From Bryobacterales bacterium (GTDB lineage: Bacteria > Acidobacteriota > Terriglobia > Bryobacterales > Bryobacteraceae), in contig PLEX01000213.1 of NCBI GenBank assembly GCA_003136575.1, positions 1,032 to 35,809 of the forward strand: 34,778 nt of DNA. Reading direction: 5' to 3'. How positions within the stretch are numbered: position 1 is the first letter of the stretch; each line of letters opens with the position of its first letter. The notes under the pieces are model-generated. The model made no database searches and was not told the origin of the DNA. It was given only the letters and a program-made list of their open reading frames with translations. The position numbers were made by a program, and so were the translations under genes. Shown one piece after another: positions 1 through 7,504 of the stretch.

Positions 1-294
1 CTGAAGGCGAAGCATCCGCTCATCGGCGACGTGCGCGGCAAGGGCCTGCTCGTCGCGCTGGAACTGGTGGAAGACCGGAAGACGAAAGCTCCCGCGACCG
101 CGGCTACGCTGCAACTGATGGAGCACGCGAGAGAGAATCGCATCATGGTCGGGCGCGGCGGATTGTATGGCAATGCGATCCGTCTTTCACCGCCCATGAA
201 CATCGGCCGGGCCGATGTGGACGAATTCCTGCTGCGCCTGGGAGCGAGCCTGACCGCTTGCGAAGCCACGATGTTCGCGGGCGCGGCAAGATGA
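1..294 (+). CDS. Class-III aminotransferase, C-terminal fragment
   Basis: The reading frame is open from the first base and stops at 292-294, so this is the last ~97 residues of a gene that starts outside the window. The segment GDVRGKGLLVALELV followed later by GGLYGNAIRLSPPM is the typical C-terminal small domain of class-III PLP-dependent aminotransferases. The GGLYGN element is especially like the AGXT2 / alanine-glyoxylate and related omega-aminotransferase branch. The PLP lysine and substrate-binding residues lie upstream and cannot be seen, so the substrate cannot be assigned. The next gene starts 12 bp downstream on the same strand. Confidence 0.85.
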   Translation: MKAKHPLIGDVRGKGLLVALELVEDRKTKAPATAATLQLMEHARENRIMVGRGGLYGNAIRLSPPMNIGRADVDEFLLRLGASLTACEATMFAGAAR

Positions 295-306
295 TACGTT
301 AACGGT

Positions 307-1053
307 ATGAAAACAACGGTATGCCTGTTGCTGCTCGGAACCTGCGCGTGGGCACAGGCGCCCGCTCCCACCATCGAATCGCTCACCGCGGAACTGAACG
401 CCGCGCGAAAGAAGCTGGTCGATTGGGGCGGCCTGACGGTTTACGGCAGCGACAATACCGAGATTCCTGCGCCGAAGCCCGGAGAGAATCGCGTGGTGTT
501 CATCGGCGACAGCGTGACCGCGAACTGGGGCAAAGGGAAGACACCGTTTTTTCCGGGCAAGCCGTGGTTCAACCGGGGCATCGCTTCGCAGACGACGCCG
601 CAAATGCTGGTGCGTTTTCGGCAGGACGTGGTCGCGCTGGAGCCGAAGGTTGTCGTGATTCAGGGCGGACTCGGCGACATCGGGATGGTGATGGGTCCGG
701 GGAGCGAAGGCACGATTTCCGATCATCTTCATTCGATGATCGATATCGCGAAGGCGCATGGGATCAAGGTCGTCATCGCGTCGCTGACGCCGGTGTGCGA
801 TTGCTACGGCTCGCAGACGCGACTGCGTCCGGTGGGAAAGATTGCGGCGATTAACGGAACGCTGCGGGATATCGCGGCCGAGACCGGGTCGGTTTATTTG
901 AATTATTATTCGGTACTGGTCGATACCGCTGCCGGGACGCGTCAGATGAAGAAAGAATTGACGGATAACGGCGTCGATCCGAACGACGCGGGTTATGCGC
1001 TGATGGCGCCGTTGGCGGAGAAAGCCATTGCCGATGCACTGGCGAGCAAATAA
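307..1053 (+). CDS. Exported SGNH/GDSL-fold protein with altered catalytic residues
   Basis: A 248-aa protein with a short hydrophobic signal peptide (residues 1-16, cleavage near AWA-QA), so probably periplasmic. The SGNH fold is recognisable: block I VVFIGDSVTANWG with the nucleophile Ser69, block II around FNRGIAS with Gly91, and a C-terminal PNDAGYALMAPLAE. Family members such as acetylhydrolases and sugar esterases normally have GTND in block III and DGxHP in block V. Here block III reads GLGD (Asn replaced by Gly123) and block V reads NGVDP (catalytic Asp to Asn221, catalytic His to Asp224). Ser69 alone remains, so ordinary hydrolase activity is doubtful; a binding role or a different mechanism is possible. 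The start is the first ATG of the frame, in front of the signal peptide. Confidence 0.85.
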   Translation: MKTTVCLLLLGTCAWAQAPAPTIESLTAELNAARKKLVDWGGLTVYGSDNTEIPAPKPGENRVVFIGDSVTANWGKGKTPFFPGKPWFNRGIASQTTPQMLVRFRQDVVALEPKVVVIQGGLGDIGMVMGPGSEGTISDHLHSMIDIAKAHGIKVVIASLTPVCDCYGSQTRLRPVGKIAAINGTLRDIAAETGSVYLNYYSVLVDTAAGTRQMKKELTDNGVDPNDAGYALMAPLAEKAIADALASK

Positions 1054-1118
1054 GCCGTCAACCGCGTGAACGAATCTGAGTCGTCGATCACGTATCCTCT
1101 AGCTTAGCTATTAGCTAG

Positions 1119-1141
1119 ACTGAACTCTTAAACTGAACTCT
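1119..1141. repeat. Short direct repeat ACTGAACTCT x2
   Basis: ACTGAACTCT occurs at 1119-1128 and again at 1132-1141, spanning the stop codon of the minus-strand gene that ends at 1128. A small inverted motif, TAGCTATTAGCTA, lies just before it. It could be a replication-slippage scar; no function is evident. Confidence 0.6.
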
Positions 1142-1808
1142 GACGCTCTTTGTCAGGAAGGCCGCCAAACCTCTTCCGCGCGTCAAACAAGTAGGCGCAC
1201 TCACGGCCGGGTGCGCGCATCTCCGCCTCCGTCAGCTCGAGCTGGCGCTTCCGAACAGACAGCGCTCCCTTGGCAATCTTTGACCAGTTGAATTTGGCAA
1301 CATCTTCGATGACCTCGATTGCCGGAATGACGTAAACTTCAAAAAAGCCCCCTGACGCTTTGAGATTGTGGAACGCCATTGCCTTGGTGTACTCGTTCAG
1401 CGTCCACTCGACATCATCGCGAGTTTCGGCTTCACTTTGATTCTTCGTGGCGATGCTATGAAGGAACCTGCGGAGAGCCCAGTGTTTATCATGCTCCGCT
1501 TCCCTGAATTCGAGAATATCGTCCCAAGAACTATCCTGAGCGGGAATGGGAAATGACTGCAACGCCACGGTCAAAACATCGGCTGGTCGGTCTTGCGCGG
1601 ATTCCACGAAATGAAACTGGTCGATGGAATCAAATATAGGTACTGCCTGACTACCTCCCAGCTCCAAGCGGCCTGCAAGCGATCCCACTGTGGCCGCACG
1701 CCATGCCCGCACGGGCTGGTCAGTGGAATAGAGCGCGCATGGATCGTGGTTGAAGGTTCGGTGTGCAAACTCATCGAGCATTTCGGACGGGTTCGTCAGT
1801 TTCATCAA
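1128..1808 (-). CDS. Hypothetical protein (possible C-terminal part of a split gene)
   Basis: About 226 aa, not recognised. It is a soluble-looking mixed alpha/beta protein with no signal peptide or membrane segment; the C-terminal ~60 residues are charged and helical (ELTEAEMRAPGRE). The only starts in frame near its 5' end are TTG 1808 and ATG 1805, directly after an in-frame TGA. This start lies inside the end of the neighbouring minus-strand ORF (1771-2010), overlapping it by 38 bp in another frame. This layout suggests either two translationally coupled genes or one ~300-aa gene split by a frameshift between 1771 and 1811. Base composition appears less GC-rich than the flanking genes, which fits an accessory locus. 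Confidence 0.55.
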   Translation of the reverse strand: MMKLTNPSEMLDEFAHRTFNHDPCALYSTDQPVRAWRAATVGSLAGRLELGGSQAVPIFDSIDQFHFVESAQDRPADVLTVALQSFPIPAQDSSWDDILEFREAEHDKHWALRRFLHSIATKNQSEAETRDDVEWTLNEYTKAMAFHNLKASGGFFEVYVIPAIEVIEDVAKFNWSKIAKGALSVRKRQLELTEAEMRAPGRECAYLFDARKRFGGLPDKERQSSV

Positions 1809-2010
1809 TCAGAAAGCCGCGCTCGATTAGGTAGTCGAGTTCAGCCCGGCGTTCGGGCCAGTTGCTGGCAATTTCAAACTTCGAATAGCCCGGTAGCAGA
1901 CGGTCGAGATCGCGCATAGCTTTCTCCAGACCGACGACACGAAGCTTGTCAAACAGAAGCGCCCTCTGTTTCAGTGGCTGTGCGTGGATGTCTATTACAT
2001 GGGGTGCCAT
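1771..2010 (-). CDS. Hypothetical protein (possible N-terminal part of a split gene)
   Basis: An ORF of 79 aa from the preferred ATG at 2010 (an upstream extension to 2064 is possible). A GGCGAG purine-rich stretch lies just before 2010. It begins MAPHVIDIHAQPLKQRALLF, is rich in Leu and charged residues, and continues into LIERGFLIDETDEP before an early stop. It is short, ends inside the following minus-strand ORF, and together they would make a normal-sized ~300-aa protein, so it is plausibly the N-terminus of a frameshifted gene. I do not recognise a family. As an independent gene it would be an unusual, small, cytosolic protein. Confidence 0.4.
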   Translation of the reverse strand: MAPHVIDIHAQPLKQRALLFDKLRVVGLEKAMRDLDRLLPGYSKFEIASNWPERRAELDYLIERGFLIDETDEPVRNAR

Positions 2011-2191
2011 GCTCGCCGTCCGATCTCTCGCCGATAGCTCCCGCCATCTGGAATTCATGAGCACACGCGAGAGCCATTTCGACCGTCAGTACTACCGCGC
2101 CCTGGAACGGCTCATCCGTTTTCGGACGCAAAAAGTTGTTTTCAACCCCGAAAGCCAACAACCGCAGGAAAACAAGGGAGATACGGAAATT

Positions 2192-2307
2192 GGATAACCC
2201 ACGCGAAACCCACCGAAACCCACGGAAAGCCACCGACAAGCCACCTATAACCCATCAAAAGCCATGCAAAAGCCAACCATCTGTGTGCATCTGTGTTTAT
2301 CTGTGGC
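2192..2307. repeat. Degenerate 10-11 bp tandem repeats in a gene-free stretch
   Basis: The 2011-2373 interval has no convincing gene; its ORFs on both strands are shadows. From 2192 to about 2277 it is a run of degenerate ~10-bp units around the consensus CGAAACCCAC / AAAAGCCA. It passes directly into three near-identical 10-bp units, CATCTGTGTG, CATCTGTGTT and TATCTGTGGC, at 2278-2307. The ATCTGTG motif is often seen as a dispersed short repeat in environmental bacterial genomes. The purpose is unknown; it may serve as the leader of the gene at 2374. Confidence 0.6.
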
Positions 2308-2373
2308 TATTCCCCTTCGTCGAGCGACTTTTGCGATAACATTGACCTTGTCCGGGGAATTTTCGGCCATATC

Positions 2374-5300
2374 ATGAAATCCGTCGCCCTCGCCATTGCC
2401 GCGTTCTTCCTGGTCTGCGCCACACTGCCGTCCCAGCAGCCCACGCCAGCCGGCAAGTCCGTCGATTTCGCCGGCCAGGTTCTGCCAGTCCTGAAAGATT
2501 CCTGTTACGGCTGCCACAGCGGCAACCGGCCTGTCGGCGGACTGCGTCTCGACGCCCGCTCTTTCGCGATGCGCGCCATCGTACCCGGCAATGGCAAAGA
2601 CAGCCGCCTGATCCACCGTCTTGAGGGCGCAGATACCGAACCCCAAATGCCGTTCGGCATGCCGCCACTCCCGGCCGAACAGATCGCCTCCATCAAGCAA
2701 TGGATCGACGATGGCGCGCCGTGGCCCGACGCGCTCGCCGGCGAAGAGCACTGGGCCTATCTCAAGCCTGTCAAACCCGCGCTTCCCGCGGTCAAAGACG
2801 AAAGCTGGGCGCGGAATCCGATCGACCGGTTCGTGCTTGCGCGCCTCGAAAAGGAAGGCATGCATCCTTCGCCCGAAGCTTCGAAGGAGACGCTCATCCG
2901 TCGTCTCAGTCTCGACCTGATCGGCCTGCCGCCGACGCCGGCTGAGGTCGACGCCTTCGTGCACGACACAAAACCGGATGCCTACGACCGGCTGGTCGAC
3001 CGGCTCCTCGCTTCGGACCGCTACGGCGAACGCTGGGCAAGGTTGTGGCTGGACCTGGCGCGCTACGCCGATTCGAACGGCTACGAAAAAGACGACCGGC
3101 GCTCCATGTGGCCCTATCGCGATTGGGTGATCAAAGCGCTGAACGACAACATGCCCTTCGATCGGTTCGCTATCGAGCAAGTCGCGGGCGACATGCTGCC
3201 GAACGCCTCGCAGGACCAAAGGATCGCCACCGGCTTCCTGCGCAATTCCATCTTCAGCAACGAAGGCGGCGTCGACCCGGAAGAGAACAACTGGAACATG
3301 CAACTCGATCGCGCGACCACCGTGAGCACGGCGTTTCTCGGGTCGACCATGGGATGCTCCGAATGCCACGATCATAAGTTCGATCCATTCACGCAGAAGC
3401 AGTTCTATTCCATGGTGGCGTTCTTCAACAACGCCGCTTTTGCAAAGGACGGGACGCCATTTACCGAACCGATGCTCGATCTGCCCAGCCCCGAACAGCA
3501 GGCGAAACGCGACGCACTGAACGCGGAAGTCAAAAAATGGCAAAGCCAGTTGAATGACGAGTCGGACGCGGCGAAGGACCGCCAGCAGGCATGGGAACGG
3601 AGCATTCTCGATGCCGAAAAGCAGTGGCAGGCGCTGCGCCCGGTACGCGCGGAATCGGCAGGCGGCAGCACCTTGACAGTGAATTCGGATAATTCGGTGC
3701 TGGCATCCGGAGTTAATCCGGAAATAGATACCTATGTGATCGAAGCCAGATCGCCGCTGCGCGAAATTACCGGCATCCGCCTTGAAGCTCTGCCCGATCC
3801 GAGCCTGCCGCGCGGCGGCCCGGGTCGCGATTACTACGGCAATCTGATGATTCAGGACGTGAAGATCGAGGCCGGGCCGTCGGCCGCGAAACTGACCCGT
3901 GTCGTGGTTAAAGAGACTGCGATGGATGATAACTCAAGCGCGGGACAGCAAGGCCCCGGCAAGAAGTGCCCGCAAGTTTGGGTGGTCGATGTTTCAAAGG
4001 AAGAGAACAACCAGCGGCTGCCGCGGCAGATGGTGATCGTGCCCGCGAAACCGATTACGGTGGATTCAAACGGCATGGTGCGAGTTAGTATCGTGCAGGC
4101 GACGGAGGGCGGGCATCAGGGGATCGGCAAGTTCCGGCTGTCGGTGACGGGGGCGGCGACGCCGAAGCGCACTGTCGAGGTAACGGCGGCTCTGAGGCCG
4201 GTGCTGAGCATCGCGCCGGATCAGCGGACGAAGCAGCAGGCGACTCAGATGACCGCGCGGTATCGCAACCAGGCGGCGGAGTTGGCGGAGATCCGCAACA
4301 AGATTAAGGACCTGCAGGCGCAGGTGCAGGCGCTGGGGATTCCCACGACTCTCGTGATGTCGGAGAACCCGGCGGTGGCGCGGCCCGGCGCGACGATTCG
4401 CATTCGCGGCAGCTTTACCAGCAAGAGCGGCGACGTGCAGGCGGATATTCCGTCCTTCCTGGGTAAGCTGCCCGACGATCAGCCGAAGAACCGGCTGGCG
4501 CTGGCGAAATGGCTGGTGAGCCGGGATAATCCGCTCACGGCGCGCGTCACGATCAATCACGTATGGGAGACATACTTCGGGCGCGGCATCGTCGAGACCA
4601 GCGAAGATTTCGGGACGCAGGGGTCGAGGCCGTCGCACCCGGAATTGCTGGATTGGCTCGCGACGGAGTTCATGGATCGCGGGTGGGATCTGAAGGCGAT
4701 GCACAGGCTCATCGTGACGTCGGCGACTTATCGGCAGAGTTCGAAAGCCACGCCCGAGTTGATTGAGAAGGATCCCGCGAACATTCTGCTTTCGCGCGGT
4801 GCGCGCTTCCGCGTGGAGGCGGAGATGGTTCGCGACGTCACGCTTTCGGTGAGTGGGTTGTTGAGTCCGAAGATCGGCGGCCCGAGCGTTTTCCCGTACC
4901 AACCGAATGGCATCTGGGAACTGCCGTACGAGCGGGATTCCGATACCTGGGTGATGAGCGACGGTGTAGATCGGTACCGCCGCGGGTTGTACACGTTCAT
5001 CCGGCGGGCTGCGCCGTATCCGAGCATGACAGTGTTCGATGCCACCAGCCGCGAATACTGCACGCCGCGCCGCAACCACACCGATACGCCGCTGCAGGCC
5101 CTGACCACCTTGAACGATCCGGCGTTCTTCGAAGCGGCACAGGCGATGGCGCGACGGATTGTGAAGGATGGCGGCACGGATACGAAATCGCGGATCGGCT
5201 ACGGATTTGTTCTGGCCACAGCGCGGAGGCCGCAGGCGAGCGAGTCGGACATGCTACAGACGGCGTTCGAGACGGAGCGCCGCTACTTTGCGAGCCACGC

Positions 5301-5406
5301 GAAAGAGGCCGAGGCAGTGGCAGGTAAATCCGATACCGAGTTGGCTGCATGGACGATGTTGTCGCGCGATTTGCTGAACCTGGACGAAACGCTGACGAGG
5401 CACTGA
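2374..5406 (+). CDS. PSCyt1/DUF1549/DUF1553 domain protein (exported cytochrome-type)
   Basis: 1010 aa from ATG 2374, chosen over upstream starts because it opens a clean signal peptide ([16 protein letters not shown]). Domain order: a planctomycete-type cytochrome c domain (PSCyt1) at residues ~32-90 with the haem motif CYGCH (Cys44, Cys47, His48); DUF1549/PSCyt2 at ~145-350, with a second CSECH motif (Cys328-His332) in [12 protein letters not shown]; a middle beta region and two coiled-coil-like stretches (~375-420 and ~630-660); and DUF1553/PSD1 at ~705-950, starting [19 protein letters not shown]. This family is abundant in Planctomycetes, Verrucomicrobia and Acidobacteria. It is nearly always paired with a DUF1501 protein, as here 5 bp downstream. 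A role in periplasmic oxidation or breakdown of complex carbohydrates is suspected but not proven. Confidence 0.93.
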   Translation: MKSVALAIAAFFLVCATLPSQQPTPAGKSVDFAGQVLPVLKDSCYGCHSGNRPVGGLRLDARSFAMRAIVPGNGKDSRLIHRLEGADTEPQMPFGMPPLPAEQIASIKQWIDDGAPWPDALAGEEHWAYLKPVKPALPAVKDESWARNPIDRFVLARLEKEGMHPSPEASKETLIRRLSLDLIGLPPTPAEVDAFVHDTKPDAYDRLVDRLLASDRYGERWARLWLDLARYADSNGYEKDDRRSMWPYRDWVIKALNDNMPFDRFAIEQVAGDMLPNASQDQRIATGFLRNSIFSNEGGVDPEENNWNMQLDRATTVSTAFLGSTMGCSECHDHKFDPFTQKQFYSMVAFFNNAAFAKDGTPFTEPMLDLPSPEQQAKRDALNAEVKKWQSQLNDESDAAKDRQQAWERSILDAEKQWQALRPVRAESAGGSTLTVNSDNSVLASGVNPEIDTYVIEARSPLREITGIRLEALPDPSLPRGGPGRDYYGNLMIQDVKIEAGPSAAKLTRVVVKETAMDDNSSAGQQGPGKKCPQVWVVDVSKEENNQRLPRQMVIVPAKPITVDSNGMVRVSIVQATEGGHQGIGKFRLSVTGAATPKRTVEVTAALRPVLSIAPDQRTKQQATQMTARYRNQAAELAEIRNKIKDLQAQVQALGIPTTLVMSENPAVARPGATIRIRGSFTSKSGDVQADIPSFLGKLPDDQPKNRLALAKWLVSRDNPLTARVTINHVWETYFGRGIVETSEDFGTQGSRPSHPELLDWLATEFMDRGWDLKAMHRLIVTSATYRQSSKATPELIEKDPANILLSRGARFRVEAEMVRDVTLSVSGLLSPKIGGPSVFPYQPNGIWELPYERDSDTWVMSDGVDRYRRGLYTFIRRAAPYPSMTVFDATSREYCTPRRNHTDTPLQALTTLNDPAFFEAAQAMARRIVKDGGTDTKSRIGYGFVLATARRPQASESDMLQTAFETERRYFASHAKEAEAVAGKSDTELAAWTMLSRDLLNLDETLTRH

Positions 5407-5411
5407 AGAGA

Positions 5412-6842
5412 ATGCACCCACTCCACGAAATCACGCGACGGCAGTTCTTCGGGCGCTCGGCGGGGCTCGGTATCGGCGGCGCGGCGCTGGCTTCCATCCT
5501 CAACGCGCAAACCGGCCCGGCTGGTCCACTGCACTCGGCCTACACCGGCCTGCATTTTCCGGCAAAAGCGAAGCGCGTCATTTACCTCTACATGGCGGGC
5601 GGGCCGTCGCAGGTGGATTTGTTCGATCACAAACCCCAGCTCGCGAAACTCGACGGCCAGCCGATTCCCGATAGTTTTATCCAGGGCGAGCGGTTTGCAT
5701 TTATCAAGGGCGTGCCGAAGATTCTTGCGTCGCCGCATACGTTCAAACAGTACGGCCAGTCGGGCGCGACGATCTCGAATCTGCTGCCCGGATTGCAAAG
5801 CATCGCCGACGACGTGACCTTTATCAAGTCGATGCATACAACGCAGTTCAACCACAGCCCGGCGCAGATTTATCTGAGCACCGGTTTCCAGATTCCCGGG
5901 CGGCCGAGCTTCGGCTCATGGCTGACCTACGGAATTGGCAGCGACAGCAAGGACCTGCCTGCGTTCGTGGTCATGCTGTCGGGTTCGAGCCAGCCGGATG
6001 GTGGCACGGCGTGCTGGTCGAGTGGCTTCCTGCCGACCGTGCATCAGGGCGTGCCGTTTCGCAAACAGGGCGATCCGATTCTGTTCGTTTCCGACCCGCC
6101 GGGAATGGCGGCGGCGACGCAGCGAAGATCGCTCGATCTGATCAACGGACTGAATCGCGCGGAGTTGGCGGATGTGAACGATCCGGAGATTGCAACGCGC
6201 ATCGCCGCCTACGAGATGGCGTACAAGATGCAGACCAGCGTGCCGGATTTGCAGGATCTTTCGAAAGAGCCGGAGTCGATCCACAAGATGTACGGCACGA
6301 CGCCGGGGCAGCCTTCATTCGCGAACAACTGTCTGCTTGCCAGGCGCCTTGTGGAGCGCGGCGTGCGCTTTGTTCAACTATTCCATCGCGACTGGGACAC
6401 GCATGGCGCGAATCTCAACGACGATATCGTTAACAAACTGCCCGCCGTCTGCCGCGAAACCGACGGACCAGCCGCAGCACTGGTGAAGGATCTGAAACAG
6501 CGCGGGTTGCTCGACGACACGCTGATCATCTGGGCGGGCGAGTTCGGGCGCACGCCCGTGAATGAAGGCCGCGGCGGAGTGAAATTCCTGGGCCGCGACC
6601 ATCATCCGAAGGCTTTCACGGTATGGCTGGCTGGCGGCGGCGTGAAGCCCGGGCAGACCATCGGAGCGACCGATGAAATCGGCTACAACGTGGCGGAGAA
6701 CCCGGTTGCGGTGCACGATCTGCATGCGACGGCGATGCAGTTGCTCGGGATCGACCACAAGCGTCTGACGTACCGTTTCCAGGGCCGGGATTTCAGGCTC
6801 ACGGATGTTGAAGGCAACGTTGTGAAACAGTTATTGGCCTGA
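5412..6842 (+). CDS. DUF1501 domain protein, Tat-exported
   Basis: 476 aa from ATG 5412, with GAAGAGA just upstream; the start lies 5 bp after the stop of the DUF1553 gene, indicating translational coupling. The N-terminus carries a twin-arginine signal ([19 protein letters not shown], residues ~8-26), so the folded protein should be exported through Tat. The rest is the DUF1501 domain, related to the alkaline-phosphatase/sulfatase superfamily. Recognisable elements are [55 protein letters not shown] and the final [20 protein letters not shown]; the Asp/His/Glu residues in these are candidate metal ligands. Its biochemical activity is unknown. It probably acts together with the upstream protein. 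Confidence 0.93.
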   Translation: MHPLHEITRRQFFGRSAGLGIGGAALASILNAQTGPAGPLHSAYTGLHFPAKAKRVIYLYMAGGPSQVDLFDHKPQLAKLDGQPIPDSFIQGERFAFIKGVPKILASPHTFKQYGQSGATISNLLPGLQSIADDVTFIKSMHTTQFNHSPAQIYLSTGFQIPGRPSFGSWLTYGIGSDSKDLPAFVVMLSGSSQPDGGTACWSSGFLPTVHQGVPFRKQGDPILFVSDPPGMAAATQRRSLDLINGLNRAELADVNDPEIATRIAAYEMAYKMQTSVPDLQDLSKEPESIHKMYGTTPGQPSFANNCLLARRLVERGVRFVQLFHRDWDTHGANLNDDIVNKLPAVCRETDGPAAALVKDLKQRGLLDDTLIIWAGEFGRTPVNEGRGGVKFLGRDHHPKAFTVWLAGGGVKPGQTIGATDEIGYNVAENPVAVHDLHATAMQLLGIDHKRLTYRFQGRDFRLTDVEGNVVKQLLA

Positions 6843-6864
6843 ACCTTAGCGTCGGATTCGCGGA

Positions 6865-7167
6865 TCAGACGAATAGCTCGAGTAGGTAGCTTTCTGGTGA
6901 CTTCTGCCGCGAAGCCACTCGTCGTACGTTTGGTACGGCGCCAACCGCCGCGGCATCGCGCTCGTCTACCGTAACTCTGGCGCCAGGCACAGGGAACCGG
7001 TAAGTCGCGCGAGTAATCGGTCCGGTGACGGCAAGGGATGTTTGACCCGTGTATTCAAATGCGACCGGAGGACGAACAGGCGGTGCCTGGGGCGGCGGAC
7101 CGGGCAGCGGCCCACTTCGTCGCACAGGCGCCTCCACGGCGTTGAATCTCTTGTTTCCGCAACACAT
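6865..7167 (-). CDS. Small Cys-N-terminal protein with phage-structural-like motif
   Basis: 100 aa, last gene of a tight three-gene minus-strand operon; its ATG at 7167 lies 3 bp after the stop of the DUF1360 gene and has a good AAAGGAAT Shine-Dalgarno 5-7 bp upstream. It starts MCCGNKR, then a proline-rich linker (residues ~20-34), then a compact domain: FEYTGQTSLAVTGPITRA, YRFPVPGARVTVDERDA and AVPNVRRV. A [F/Y]xYTGxTxLxVxGPxTxxxYxF...PG...VDxRDA pattern is familiar to me from short uncharacterised phage and tail-like particle proteins, but that link is from memory and unverified. Function unknown. The gene ends 22 bp from the convergent DUF1501 gene. Confidence 0.75.
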   Translation of the reverse strand: MCCGNKRFNAVEAPVRRSGPLPGPPPQAPPVRPPVAFEYTGQTSLAVTGPITRATYRFPVPGARVTVDERDAAAVGAVPNVRRVASRQKSPESYLLELFV

Positions 7168-7170
7168 AAT

Positions 7171-7494
7171 CTATTCCTTTCTTTCTTCCTCGTAATACTC
7201 GGCCGCGGGAACGGACGGCCCCGGCGGTGATAGTTTCTGTAACAGGATCGCGCCTCCTGAAAGAGCGGGCCACAACAACAGCCGATGCTTCCATCCACCG
7301 CCGATAGCACTCGCAAACGGCGCCGCCACCCACAGACTCAGACAATAGAAACAATCGAGAAGGCTGCCGAAAATGCTGTTTCCCGCGAACCTCCTCAGTT
7401 TGACCAGAACATCCCAGGGGCCATCCTCGGCGTTGAGGAGATGGGTGATTCTCCATACCGCCAAAACGCCGAGGATGAGCCAGTAGAACCGCAT
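7171..7494 (-). CDS. DUF1360 membrane protein
   Basis: 107 aa with two or three hydrophobic segments: RFYWLILGVLAVWRI (residues 2-16), a middle helix containing CFYCLSLWVAAPFA, and LLLWPALSGGAILL. The pattern WRITHLLNAEDGPWD, followed by R-R-FAG, the CFYC pair and a C-terminal LSGGAILL, identifies the DUF1360 family of small membrane proteins first noted next to sporulation genes in Bacillus but widespread. No biochemical role is known. ATG 7494 lies 10 bp after the stop of the large upstream gene and 3 bp separate its stop from the next start, so all three genes are surely co-transcribed. Confidence 0.82.
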   Translation of the reverse strand: MRFYWLILGVLAVWRITHLLNAEDGPWDVLVKLRRFAGNSIFGSLLDCFYCLSLWVAAPFASAIGGGWKHRLLLWPALSGGAILLQKLSPPGPSVPAAEYYEEERKE

Positions 7495-7504
7495 TCAGGT
7501 CCGA

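Noticed and set aside
2192..2307. A CRISPR array or iteron origin
   Set aside because: Units are only ~10 bp and degenerate, there are no spacers and no replication gene nearby.
2245..3543. A 432-aa minus-strand ORF
   Set aside because: It lies antisense to the certain DUF1549/DUF1553 gene and has no family features; it is open because of high G+C codon bias.
4066..5079. A 337-aa minus-strand ORF, Arg-rich
   Set aside because: Shadow of the DUF1553 coding strand; Arg/His-rich low-complexity translation with no start signal.
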